From NCBI GenBank assembly GCA_032821775.1, contig JAVLRN010000010.1, forward strand, positions 992,001 through 1,056,000: a stretch of DNA of 64,000 bases, written 5' to 3'. The notes under the pieces are model-generated. The model made no database searches and had not been told where the DNA came from. It saw nothing but the letters and a program-made list of their open reading frames with translations. The translations under genes and the position numbers were made by a program. Shown one piece after another: positions 10,843 to 22,200 of this stretch (within the stretch, counting starts at the first letter, position 1; every line of letters starts with the position of its first letter). This DNA comes from Sanguinoderma infundibulare. Its lineage: Eukaryota > Basidiomycota > Agaricomycetes > Polyporales > Polyporaceae.

Positions 10843-13518
10843 ATGTGGCTACTCATCGGGGTCCTTGCGCTCCTGCAAGCCGTCGTACATGTCCTCAGCA
10901 CCGGTCTCATCCTCGTCGGCATCACCATCATCGAACTCGGCCTCTGCCTTCGGGCTCTCAATCAGCTCCTAGTCGATGCTCGTCTCGACATTGTGGATAC
11001 CGGGATCCTCGCTGACGGCCAAGACATCGCGACGTACCCTCGCGCCTCCGCGGCGACCCTTGGTGGCGTCCTCATGGTCACCGGACCCTTCCTCTTCCCG
11101 TACTTGCTGGTGTGCGACATCGGCCAGACCGTCACCGCCGCCGTCCGTTCCCGCTGGCGTGCATCAGCCAGGTTCATCGCACTTCTTTGCCGTCTTGGAT
11201 GGTCCACTTTCTTGGCTGGTTACTACATCTGTGCGTTCTTCTTTGCGGTCATCCCACCGGTTTGCCGGGCCCTTGCGCTCTTCTCTTGGATTGCCTTCTG
11301 CGTCCTCCGTGCATTCGCGACCGCGGCCATCAACGTCTGGCCGTTCGTCTACTTCGGGATCCGCATCCTTCTTCACCTGATTGTGCGTGGGACCTCGATC
11401 CTCAAGAACACGACCTTGTACGGGTTCGCCTGGACGAGGCTGTCCATCACGGAGTACCTCGTCTGGCGGGAGAGGTGCATGCTCGCAGTGATGACCATTG
11501 CGTTCCAGGTATGCATGCATCTTCACGCTACATCCCGCTCTTCCTAATACCTGCATTTGTAGCTGCTGTGGACACGGCACCCTCGTCGACGCCCTCACCG
11601 TTACGGGTCCTCGACTCGCGACTCGGCCGACCTCGCCGTCGTCGCTGTGACCCCTCGTCCGATCTTTGACGCGACTGTCCCTGGCTTCGCTACCGTCCTT
11701 GGCACCCTCACTCCTCGGCAGCTCCTCGCGGCCATGGTATACGGCGCGAACCCTTTTTCGAAGGTCCTCGCTGTCGAGTGCGAGATTCCCTCCAGGGTCT
11801 CTGCTACCGCGGACCCAGAGGCCGATGACCGTCGCTGCCTTACGTTGGTCCGTTACGTCCCGTTGTTTTCGTCGCATGGTGGCAAACCCGACGTCGACAA
11901 TCTCGCTCCGACTGTAGCCGTCATTGCCGACCGGCGGCTCATTTCCACTCTCTCTTATGGCATGAACCAGCCGTCCAAGGTCCTCTCCGTTGACTGCGAT
12001 GGCTCTCTGGAGTTATCTGCTGGTGACACGATGGCCAAACCGGAGGCGGAGGCTCGCTGCTTGGCCTTGGTCGTTTATGTTCCGCCGTTCTCATCTCGCT
12101 TGCCTTGTCTTACGTCGGACTCGCCTCCCCAGGTCTCGACCGGGTTCTCCCTCCGTGACCTCCTCGCCCTCCGCGCCGTGTCTTGCGTCGTACCCCAACC
12201 CTTGGTCATGGGCTCTTTCCGCATCATGAACACGATCACGGACGTCCAGGAAGCTCAAGCCACCATGTCGGCGCTCGTCAAGTTCAGCCCTCGCGACGAC
12301 TATCTGCGCATTGAGTCCTCTAGGTCCCCTACCGAGACCGTGGATCCGGTCGCCGAAGCTGAGTACGAGCCCCTCGTCGCCAAGGCTGATGAGGAAGCAG
12401 AGGCCGTCGACACCGGCTACGCCTTCGCCGTTTCAGCGGGCGCCGTGCTTGAAGAGACTGTGCCTCTCGTCATGCGTTGCTCCCACTCGTGCCCCAACAT
12501 CCCCAGCGGAGCCGAACCGCGGGTCGCAGTCATCGCGAGCCCTTCACTTCCCGCTTCCCTGTTGGACTTCAAGGCACTCGATGCTGAGCCTGAAGTCATA
12601 CCGTGCGCTGTTTCGTGCCCCAGTATTCTCAGCGCCGCCGAACCACCCGATGAGTGGATAACCGGCCTCCGCGTTATCCGCGCGAGCCCTTCGCTCCCCC
12701 TTTCCATGGAGCGCTTGGGTGCACGCACCGGTCCTTGTATCTCCTGGGACGACGACGAGCTGGATTCTTTTGCGACGGCGGCCTCGGAGCCGGTCGCCGA
12801 AGACCGCCCTTCCGCTGTGGCCGTGGACGACGTCAGGGAGGGCCTCCTGTCCAAGTCTTCGTCTTCCACGGGGCTCAACGCTAGCGCTCCTCCTTTCGTC
12901 CCCGGCATTGGCTCGTTTATCATTCCAGCACCCCGATCCGCAGCGGGCGAGTCCAGTGGATGCGCGGACGGCCCATCGGAGTCCTCTGTTGGCCTGCCGC
13001 TCGGCAAGCCGTCGGATCCCCCCCAGCACACCCCCGAATCGAAGGTCGCCCATGGAGACCCTCAGCCCGCAATCGGCCAAGCCCGCGAGCGCGAGCGTGA
13101 CGCACCGCCGTCGCAAATCGCGCTACCGGCAGAGCCGTCGGGATCTCGTCCTAACGCCTCCAGGCGCACGCGCAAGAACAAAGTTCCTGCTGCGTCGTCT
13201 GTGGCCCCATCCAACGAGATACCAGTTCCTGCACAGCGGGCTCGGACTCGGTCTCCGTCCACTGGGACAGCCGTCCAGCCCATGCCCTCTAGCTCGAGTT
13301 CAACTTCCCCTCTCGAGTCGTCCCCCTCGAACGCCGATCGTTTTGAGAGCTCGACGGCGGCGGAGGATGGCACAGGGAAGAAAACTCGTCGCGGGCACAG
13401 GGGCGGTCAGAGGCTCACGGGTCAGCAGCGGAAGGAGAAGAAGGCTAGGGAGGCCGAGGCTCGGGTCGCCGCTGCTGCTGCCTGGACCAACGATGGTTTG
13501 GTGGATGTCTGGGTTTAG
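10843..13518 (+). CDS. Multi-pass membrane protein with repeat and Ser/Pro-rich tail, 873 aa
   Basis: A two-exon gene: exon 1 10843-11508, intron 11509-11562 (54 nt, GT-AG), exon 2 11563-13518. Residues 1-222 hold about five or six hydrophobic segments (e.g. WLLIGVLALLQAVVHVL, GVLMVTGPFLFPYLLVCDI, CRLGWSTFLAGYYICAFFFAV). Residues about 254-470 contain three imperfect repeats of about 65 residues, with the theme TLxYGxNxPSKVLxVxC...RCLxLVxYVPxFSS. The middle has a second repeat pair (CSHSCPNIPSGAEP / CAVSCPSILSAAEP, each followed by ASPSLP). The rest is Ser/Pro/Ala-rich and probably disordered, ending in a basic segment (KKTRRGHRGGQR...RKEKKAREAEAR). I do not recognise the family. An inverted paralogue at 29840-32434 keeps the same exon structure and both ends, so the gene is real and probably under constraint. 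Confidence 0.75.
10859..11355 (+). repeat. 497-bp tract identical to 31919-32415
   Basis: Reading this segment against the reverse complement of 31919-32415, I find no difference over 497 bp. Immediately outside it the two arms differ repeatedly: CGG against CTG on the left, GGG against TGG on the right. It covers most of exon 1, which encodes the membrane domain. Confidence 0.85.
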
Positions 13519-14178
13519 GAATTTGCAGGGATTGTCGCGCTTCCGGTCGGGCCCTGTGTGCATCTATCTATTTCTCTATCTATGTGCTCGATATTTGACG
13601 AATATTATTTCCTTTTACCCTTTATCTTCTCCTTGTCAGTGGCCCTCAGTGAGCAGATGGCTTGTCACCAATACTTATGCAGGTTGATCACAGCGTAAGA
13701 CGATGAAGAAGAAGAAACAGTATCGGCGACCCACCGGAGGGCGCTAACCAGGGCTGGATGCGCCGGTTCAGACCACTCTCAAACCCCGCCATTATCATAC
13801 TCGGGAGCGCCCGCGGCGCCTGAAGTTATCCGAAAAGAACGGAGTGCTCTCGACTCTCTGCGGCCACTCTCCGATGCCACCCTCCTCTTGCTCCTCATCC
13901 TCCACCATAATAAGGATGTCCTTAGCGACGTCAATTATTCTGTCGTTCTCTTTGAAGATGCTAATGTCGTTTCAGATTTCAGACGCGCTTGGTCCGCGGC
14001 CAGCCGCTACGGCCCGTGACGTGGACTACATGCTCACGATGGCCAGAGTCTTTTGTATGTGATATACGCTTTTAAGCATTGTCTTAGCAGTTGACAATGT
14101 AGAAATGCAAAGGCCAAGGCAGCTTGGCATTTGGGGCAGCCGACAGCTGACCGTGCTTTGCTTTCCACCACGAGGCTG
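13519..14178. other. Intergenic within arm A
   Basis: 3' flank of the membrane gene, with CTATCTATTTCTCTATCTATG near 13560-13585 (also in arm B), followed by the F-box upstream region. No gene seen. Confidence 0.5.
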
Positions 14179-14186
14179 TATATAAA
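14140..14186 (+). promoter_or_regulatory. Conserved F-box promoter with TATA box
   Basis: TATATAAA at 14179-14186 and an upstream element CAGCTGACCGTGCTTTG near 14142 are shared, with small changes, by all three F-box-like copies (TATA at 29213-29220 and 34908-34915). A conserved untranslated first exon ending ATCGACTTG and an intron GTAAGTG...TTTAG follow before the ATG. Confidence 0.7.
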
Positions 14187-14304
14187 AACGTGGATGCGGG
14201 AGACGGGCTCCCGAGGAGCATTTTAGTACCACCCTGGACATCGACTTGTAAGTGTTCTCCTTCCGTATGCTCCAGCTCTGCTCGCTTGCTGAGATGTGTT
14301 TAGA

Positions 14305-15359
14305 ATGATGGCTACCTCTTCCGCCCCCGTAGTTCCACTGGAATTGCAACTGGACATCATCGACTACCTGTGTTATTATGTAAGACATGCCCCAGACATT
14401 CTGACCCAATACTTTAGTCTGAGCGTACGAAGACGCCATGACGAACGTTCTCTCTGGAGTGGCTCCGCCGTCTGTCAGGCGTGGTTGCCGTATACTCGAA
14501 GCCATCAATGGAATGCGATCGCCCTGATTCCAAGTGACCGGGGAAGCTTTAGGGAGAAGCCCATGCGTGCCGTGAAGTTCAAGTCTCCCTGGTCTCGCCG
14601 TGTCACGTCGATAGCGGATGCGATATCCTTCTTCTCCGCAAACCCCGATATTGCGAAGCTTGTCAAGCAGCTTGGGATTGACGCCTTCACTGGGCTAGCT
14701 GTGGAAACTTTCTCCTCACTGCTCTCCGTCCTGCCCAACCTGGTCTACCTCAGAGTCGTCAACACCGACTTCTTGCCCCTTAGACTCCCCTCCACCTCTG
14801 ACGTCGACGGAGAAAACTCAGGGATCAAGTGTGTGGTTGCAGACCAACTCGAATGTTTTCGCATAGAAAATTGCAACATCGTCGAACAGGATAACATCGA
14901 CACCCTCCTCCAGGTGCTCGGCCTCTTCTCCTTCATCGACGACCTCTACCTCTTGGGCCCGACACAGGCCAGCTATGACCTCATAGAGAGACAGTGGAAC
15001 TTCGACCAAGTCATTCGCCTCCGACACGACGTGCTGCTGCCTCCCCAACCAGTGGTGGTCTACCTCGCCGTAGATCGCATCCATCCTGCCATGCTCCGCT
15101 ACTTGTTCAAGGACACAGCGCTCTGCAGGCTCCTCAAGATGCTCTCGTTCTCACCACTCACTATGTGGACGTATCAAGACCTCGTCTACATGGCGAATGC
15201 GCTGCTGCCCCCCGTCAGTTCGACGGTGGACTCTATCTACTTTCATCCTGGCACTCCTATAGGGCTCATAGACCCGAGTCCCGCGGATCAGGAGGTTATA
15301 GACGCAGGTAAGCATTACGCTGTGCCGCACACAAACGAGCTGACAGGTCGCTGATTTGT

Positions 15360-15396
<37 letters not shown>

Positions 15397-15864
15397 ACGC
15401 ATCGGCGCCCAACCGCAGCATTTACTCGCATCGCGCTGTCATGTGCCTCCATGAAGCACGTTCACCTGACGCTCGCACACGATGTGGGGAGGCAAAAGCC
15501 ACTCGACTACTCTTACCTCTTCGAGGGCTTCCTCAAGGTTCTCCAGCGAATGCCCAGCGACGTGTCTCTCGAGTACTTTACTGTCAGCCTGATGGTCGAG
15601 GACGCGATGGGCGTCGTACCGCAGCACAAGGTGACGACGATGGACGTGCTGAAGGGGTATAACTGGGCCGGGCTGGAACGAGCGCTGCTGGCGAAAGCTT
15701 GCTGGGAGGTGACGCTGGAAGTCAAGGTCTCGTTCATTGCGCCGCTTCCGTCCGAGGAAGAGAAGCAGGGCATGATCAAGCACCTGAAGGAATGCATGCC
15801 TAAGCTCGTCACAGAGAATAGGGTGGAGGTCAATTCGTTCGAGCGACAGTCATGGAGACAATGA
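14305..15864 (+). CDS. F-box-like protein, copy A
   Basis: Start ATG at 14305 (or 14308), directly after the acceptor of a 5'-UTR intron conserved in all three copies. Exon 1 runs to 15307. The intron 15308-15418 contains a (CT)n run, and exon 2 is 15419-15864. The N-terminus VPLELQLDIIDYL...VCQAWLPYTRSHQWNAIAL is an F-box-like helix set of the agaricomycete type, which elsewhere recruits a substrate to an SCF ubiquitin ligase through Skp1. The remainder resembles the leucine-rich tail of that family. Compared with copies B and C there is an extra 63 nt (about 14374-14436) inside the F-box between YLCYY and DERSL. It keeps the frame but should disturb the Skp1-binding helices, and splicing cannot remove it in frame. 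A functional protein is therefore uncertain. Confidence 0.75.
15366..15390. repeat. (CT)n microsatellite in intron
   Basis: About twelve CT units inside the intron of F-box copy A. They serve as an extended polypyrimidine tract before the acceptor at 15418. Copy B has a shorter CT-rich stretch at the same place. Confidence 0.8.
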
Positions 15865-15945
15865 CGGCGGCGACATCGAGCGCTGTTGCCTCCAAGATGT
15901 GCATATTATTTCAGGGTGTGTGTGGGTGTGTCGATGTCATACAAA

Positions 15946-16312
15946 GTCTACCCCGGACGCGGACTCGAAATATACTTATCAAAGTACACTTTCCGTTGTT
16001 TTCCGCTTCCGAAAGCCGAAGTCGCCATGTAACTCGCTCTGCCCATGATAAATGGGCGGCTTCCCACCGCGCTCATTCACGTGAGTGGTGTTACTGTTCT
16101 TGCGATACATTGATTGCGAACTCAAGGCATGCTTCATACGTAAATATCTCATAGCAGAATATCCAGACAATCGTGTAAAGGATAGCCTCGCGACGACGGT
16201 GCGTCGGCAACGTTTCGGTTCAAACAGCTCAAAGACTGCACACTCGCACTCGCAATCGCCATTTTACTCCTGAGCCCTGGCCACAACATGCTGTCTCCCT
16301 TAACCTTCACAC
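15946..16312. other. Arm A boundary and intergenic sequence
   Basis: Similarity to the other arm ends near 15945. No gene seen up to the DUF4246 relic. Confidence 0.5.
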
Positions 16313-17712
16313 ATGTCATCTGCATCATCTGAATTCGATTGCCACTCGTCCGATGGCCATCCGTACGGCCGCTCTGCGAGTGCCGATCGCACAAGGCTCA
16401 AGTTTCCCTCCCCGTTCGAGTTCGAGCTGCGCATGCGCCAGTTCTCGGATAAGGTCCGCCAGAAGGCCCGCTGGTGGACGAAGGTGGACGATGCGAGCAT
16501 CATGGCGAAGTGGCGGGAGGAGATGGTCGAGCAGGATCGAGTGCTCGTGGAGCGGTTCTGGGGCGGGGAAGAGAGGTTTGTGTGCGGGGAGGGGGAGGAG
16601 AAGTGGCCGAGGGATCCGATCACCGAGGCTCAACTGGACTACGTGTTCAACGAGCTCGTGTATTATGCCCGCCGGTTGACGGAGGGAAGGAAGACTTATG
16701 TGAGTCGTCGATTCAGCGACTGCGTTTGCATTGTGTTTATATTCATACCTCGTCTTCTCAGCCCGCTGCGGTTCCGATGGTCTGTCTACCTCATCCCGCA
16801 GAGTGTGCGTGCTGCGTTGCTGGCGGAGGTTGTCAAGCTGGAGTCTGTGCCAGACGACGAGAAGGATTGGCACCCTGGCTCCAACAAGCAAGTCCTGGAT
16901 CTTGTCCACCCCTCGCTGTACTTCTTGCGCATTGGACACACCCACACCCTTTGTGGGGACTTGGAGTCTGACCCCTCCACCTCACTTGTTGCTCGCCCGA
17001 TCACCTGGACAGAGTACGACCTCGAGGTTGCTGAGCATGATGAATGGGCGGTCTCGGAGCTGCACCAATGGTTGCGGACGAATTCGAGGTATCTGCCTCC
17101 GGTCGCGTGCGCCCACTCAGGTACATCAACAACCTCCACCCGATCGAACACCGAGATGCGTAACCTGCGCTCTCGTCGATCTTGGGATGTTTCATCCCTC
17201 TTTTCGAGTGTGTCCTCTCGGACACGCTCGGCCCGAAGCGTCCTTATGCTATCTACGTCAATGGGAACACCTGGTACAATGACGTCCGAAAGCCGGGTCC
17301 CGACATGGACGAGGAAGAGTGGAACGAACCGAGGTGGCCCATCGTTCCCGATCCCGCTCCCTTCGAACCACCCGCGCCGCGGAGGCGTATCGACTTCAGT
17401 CTGAAGGGCCGTACCCTTCAGGTGATAGTCAAGCTCGCCAACATCGTCCTCACGCCGGAGAGTCCCAAGTATGCGGGCGGCAGCTGGTACGTGGACCCAT
17501 CGACGAAGATCACCTCGACGAGCATCGTCCCACCTTAGCAGGAGTCGTGGTGGTGGTCCGAGGCGTGGTATGAGATCACGTGCGCGGCGGTCCCTCTCCT
17601 TCGTATGCTCCGCCGGGAGCTGTATGATGAGATCATGGCGTGGACGTGCCCAGGGACGATGTCGCGAGCAGAGGCGGAGAAGTGGAGGAAGGCCTTCATG
17701 GATGAATATTAA
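16313..17712 (+). pseudogene. DUF4246-family protein, frameshifted with internal deletion
   Basis: The conserved DUF4246 pieces are present in order but in different frames. First comes FPSPFEFELRMRQFSDKVRQKARWW, then an intron (16700-16761). Next is SVYLIPQSVRAALLAEVVKLESVPDDEKDWHPGSNKQVLDLVHPSLYF. Then YINNLHPIEHR, LGCFIPLFECVLSDTLGP and LQVIVKLANIVLTPESPKYAGGSWYV. Frame changes are needed near 16780, 17075 and 17160. After GGSWYVDPSTKITSTS the long central-to-C-terminal part of the family is missing. Only the final tail (YEITCAAVPLLRMLRRELYDEIM...) remains, behind a TAG. The family normally has GGSWH at the position that is GGSWY here, so a conserved histidine is lost. A dead gene. Confidence 0.8.
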
Positions 17713-18913
17713 TGCTCTGATTTCACGGATTATCATGAGCAGGAGGTGTTTCAAGTCGAGTAGAACATGTGTGAACGTTAACATTAGAAGTACGGGGCTT
17801 CCTTGTACAATTGTTTTTCGTTTGTTTCAAATCGAGGTGGTCCGCATTCGCAATCGCAATCGCGATCACGTGATCGCGACGGGTCGGTGAGTGCCTGACC
17901 GCGGACGGCATGTTAGGGCGGGGATTGAGTTTCAAGTCAAGGCTTCTCTCTCCCTACATTTCCTTTCACCCCACCATCTACATCCAGCACAGTACCGGTG
18001 CTCGCGTCCTGCAGTGCCACCTGAACTCACCTCTCGCCTGTGTTTTGGTCGTTTCTGAAACGTGCTCTCGCTTGGCAACTGCGTTGGACGGCATTCAAGG
18101 CATGCGAGCATTTGCGGATTTTTTGGTTATGTCCACGTCCGTTCGTGGCGTGTCTATCATCGTCGTCGTGCTGAACTAATCAGGTCTTCCCTGATATCCT
18201 AACACTGGCAAGCAGTTACTTTTCCCATCAGGGCTCCCGGGAGTTCCAATCTCGGACAACTTCTACGATAGGATCCCCATGCCATAGAAGCAAACGATAT
18301 AGATGGGCCCAGACTAATTTTACGGCCATGGACGTGTCTTATATCTAGGAGCGAGGCTCTGGTTGCCCGCGACTAACCCCGACTCTTGCCTTCCCAGTCC
18401 GTTCTATCTCATTCGGCGCGACTAGAACTCGCGCATACGTCAGCCTCTACCTTTGTTTCCAGACATCCCGGCGGCGCAGCACGACAAGCATCTGGGGCCA
18501 AAAGTCTGATGACGTCATAGACGTTCGGCAGGTAAATGTCCTTCACCACCGTGAGCACAACCTTGGTCTTCAAGTTTATACTCAGGCCCTCGAAGAAACG
18601 CTCCAAGCCGAACTACGACCTCCTACCGATGCTCGTCTTGTAATCCGTTGCGACTGTGGTACAATGTTCGGCAGGAACAATGCGAAGGTGCGTCGTTGCT
18701 TATTATAATACAGGTAGAGATCAAAGGATACCATACATGTTTCGAAATATCCAGGCACTCTGACCGGATAGGTACTGGTAGGCGTTACTAGAGACTCAAG
18801 AGCCTACAGGCTGTGTATGCCTTAGACGTCACGGTGTATGCTGGCCGCAGTGAGTCATGATGCATTTCTGAAGGTCGATCTTACCTGGCCCTGGCACCGT
18901 TTTGGACGTGCAA
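17713..18913. other. Intergenic, one unassigned ORF fragment
   Basis: No intact gene. On the minus strand, 18409-18606 reads FFEGLSINLKTKVVLTVVKD and looks like real protein remains, but I cannot assign it. Confidence 0.4.
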
Positions 18914-18955
18914 GCTGACTCGTATCGACTGTCGATACGGTCGATGCGAGTCAGC
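18914..18955. repeat. Inverted repeat upstream of STE6-like gene
   Basis: The arm GCTGACTCGTATCGAC (18914-18929) pairs with 18940-18955 with one mismatch across a 10-nt spacer. It lies about 310 bp upstream of the exporter start. It could be a dimer-type operator or a cruciform. Confidence 0.6.
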
Positions 18956-19036
18956 TCGCTGTTGTCGGGCATCCCGCCGCGTGAGGCTGTCGGGATCAAT
19001 GCCGGGTCGTGCCGGTCGTGGGAAAGCGGTGGAGCG

Positions 19037-19184
19037 ACAATAAGGCTATTAGACGCCCGCTATTGTGTGAGCACGTGGGAAGACGCGCGTAGCCGACACG
19101 CCATGGGTAAGCGCCTGTACGTCTATTGTCTCGAGTCGCGTTGGTGCAGGAGGAAAGCCGATTGTCTGAACGCACAAAACAATT
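19037..19184. promoter_or_regulatory. Cluster of ACAAT (HMG-box-like) sites
   Basis: ACAATA at 19037, CTATTGT at 19060 and 19123 (both ACAATAG on the minus strand), ATTGT at 19161 and AACAATTG near 19178. All fall within 230 bp upstream of the exporter ATG. ACAAT(A/G) is the core bound by HMG-box proteins, and fungal pheromone-response regulators include HMG proteins. Function is inferred from motif and location only. Confidence 0.35.
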
Positions 19185-19261
19185 GACAAAAACCATGGCG
19201 TCCCCCTGCGGTCATTCCCCCTCCCCAGTCCTTCCTTACCTTCGTTCTTCCTGCATCCAAG

Positions 19262-22200
19262 ATGCGTCGTCCGACGTCCCTCGTCGTCGACACCGACATG
19301 GCTTCCACGACTGACACGACCTCCCCTTCTGTATCTTCGACCCACCTTCCCAAGTCTGCGACTTCCCTTGAGTCGCGTTCGGCGCCCTCAGAATGTCCGC
19401 CCCCCCAAGCTTCGATTCCTCTCCTCTTTTCCCTCCTTACTCGCCGCGACTTCTTCGTCCTCATCCTCCCTGCCATCTTCACCTCAGTCATCGCCGGTGG
19501 CGTCGCCCCATTCATGACGTATGTCATCGGCCGTTCCTTCGATTCGTTTGCTGCTTTCCCGACCACACCCAATCCTTCCGACGAAGCCAAACGCCAACTT
19601 CTCAATGGTGTCGGTCTTGCAGCCCTCGAACTCGTTGGTCTGGGTGTCGGTGCGCTCGCACTCAGCAGCGTCACCTCGAGCCTCTGGATCTGGACCGGTG
19701 AGCACAACCTCGTCGCAGTCCGCAAGCGGATATACGCGGCCGTCACCCGGAAAGACATGATCTGGTTCGACACCAAGATGGGCTCTGAGGAGTCCGTTCA
19801 ATCCGTCGAAGGAGATGGTCCCATTGGCGCTGGTGGGCTCATGGCCAACTTTGCTCGGTAAGTCAACTCCAACAATTCTCCGTACATTGTTATTCATTGC
19901 ATTTAAGGGAAACCGACGAGGTTCGCATGGCTTCTTCGTTGGCCATGGGAATGGTCATTCAGTACACGACGACCTTCACCACGAGCTTGGTCCTTGCATT
20001 CGTCTGGTCCTGGTCCCTCACCCTGGTCATCCTCTCCGCGGTACCACTCCTCATGATCATCCAGGCCCTCTCCCAAGGTTTCGCAGGCCCCCGCCTCGCC
20101 GCTGAACGCTCCCACATTGCGTCTGCTGCGACGCTTGTCGACCACTCCGTCACGGCTATCGCGACAGTGAAGGCGTTCAATGCAGAGAAGCACGAGCAGG
20201 ATCAGCTGAGCAGGGTCCTCCACAAGATGCGTTCTGCCGCTGACAAGTGCCACGCCGTCTGGGGCATGAGCACGGCCGCTTCGCAATTCGTTATGATGGC
20301 TATGTTCGTGCAGGCTTTCTGGTTCGGCTCCAAGCTCGTCCGTGATGGCACGATCTCGCCCGGAACCGTCATGTCTGTTTTCTGGGCGTGCCTCATCGCG
20401 ACGAGCAACCTCCAAATGGCCATCCCACAGCTCATCACCCTCACCAAGGGCAAATTCGCGATGGCCTCTCTCCTCACGCTCGCCCAGTCTCAGTCGACCT
20501 CTGCCCCGTACGGTGTCCCCCTTTCCCCCACTAAGTCTCGCCGCCTCTCGTCGACCTTTAGGAAGATCCGACCGTCCAAGTGCAGTGGACACTTCGAGTT
20601 CACCGACGTGTCCTTTGCATACCCGTCGCGTCCGACCGTACCTGTCCTGCAGGACATCTCAATCTTCCTGCCTCCCCAGGAGATGTCTTTCGTTGTCGGC
20701 GGCTCCGGGTCTGGCAAGTCGACGCTCGCACTGCTCCTCTTGCGGATGTACTCTCCAAGCTCGGGAACGATCTTTTTGGACGACCAGGAACTGGGCTTCC
20801 TCGACGAAGATTTCACTCGTGAACATGTAGCCGCTGTTTCCCAGAACTGCATCCTCTTCGACATGAGCGTCCACGATAATGTTGCCATGGGCCTTGCGGG
20901 CCCCGGCAGCAGGCGCAAGCCGCAGGACGTCACCCGCGAGGAGGTGATTAAGGTCTGTCGTGCGGCGCTCATGCACGAGTTCGTGCGCGACCTTCCCGAC
21001 GGCTACGACACCCAACTTGGCACGAACGGAGCGAACCTCTCCGGCGGTCAGAAACAGCGACTGGCTATCGCTCGCGCATTGCTGCGCAATCCCACTGTCC
21101 TTATTCTTGGTAAGAATTATCCTATGTATACGTAGCTGGCATGTGCTGACGGGTGACATTTCAGATGAGGCGACGTCCGCGCTGGACGCGACCTCTCGCA
21201 TTCTGGTCTTCGAAGCCATCAAGCGCTGGCGCCGGAACATGACCACTATCGTAATCACTCACGACCTCTCACAAATTGAGCATGACGACTTCGTGCATGT
21301 TCTCAAGGACGGGCAGCTCATTGAGCAAGGCTTCCGGCACGAGCTCGAGTCCTTTGACAGCGAGTTCAGCCACATGGCGCATACCCAGGGCGCCGAGGGC
21401 GGCTTCAAGGAGAAGGACACCCAGGCCTCTGATGTGGAGGAAGTTCCCATCGGGGCGATCCTCGAGAAGCAGGACGAGGAGAAGCGCGAAGAACTCGAGG
21501 CCGTGGAGATGAGCACACGCGCGCTCAGGCATCAGAGTATCACGCTTTCAACGTTCCGCCCGTTGACAATGGGTAACTGGATGTTCGACGCCGTTTCGGA
21601 GCTCACGCGAAGCCCACAAGCTCCGCGCACGAGTCGCTTCGTCGCCCCTGAGGCGTTCCCTAGCACATCCGAGGACGATGCGGCCGCCGAAAAGCAGCTC
21701 CGCCGGCGCACGCTCCATATCGACATACCGGCTGTCGCAGTCCCTGCGCCGCTCGCGACAGCGGCGAGCAGCAACCGGCTGAGCTTGCAGTTCACGCCGA
21801 CCTCGCCGACACTGTGCAGCCATCCATCGCCCAAGTTGTTCCCGCTATCAATGATCGAGGATGACGAGGACTTCGACATCGAAAAGGCTGCCATGCAACG
21901 CAGCGGGTCCATGGCTGGCGAGAAGCGCTATCACCAAGGCCACCGCCGCAGGCACGTGCGCGACGTCCGCCTCGAAGCCGTCATCATCGAGAAGACCGAG
22001 GAGTCTGCCGCGACCGAGGAGGTATCTACCCCTGCCGACGTTTCCTTCCTTCGCCTCGTGCGCGACATCTATCCTACCATCCCCAACAAGCCGCTCGTCC
22101 TCCTCGGAATACTCATCTGCCTTGCGAGCGGGACGATCACCCCCCTCTTCTCCTTCCTTCTCTCGCGGCTCTTCTTCGAGGTCTCTACCGGAGCGCACAA

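Larger units (their letters stand above)
10199..15945 (+). repeat. Inverted duplication, arm A
   Basis: This 5.7 kb block recurs in inverted orientation at about 27565-33092. It begins near GAACGTTCGTTCTCCGAC and includes the upstream region, the membrane/Ser-Pro gene, the intergenic sequence and the F-box-like gene, all in the same order. Similarity is generally high but broken by small indels. One tract (10859-11355) is identical in both arms. The ends are judged by eye and may be off by some tens of bases. Confidence 0.85.

Noticed and set aside
11164..11877. Minus-strand open frame over the membrane gene (also 31676-32110 in arm B)
   Set aside because: Antisense shadow. Its conservation between arms follows from the identical DNA tract.
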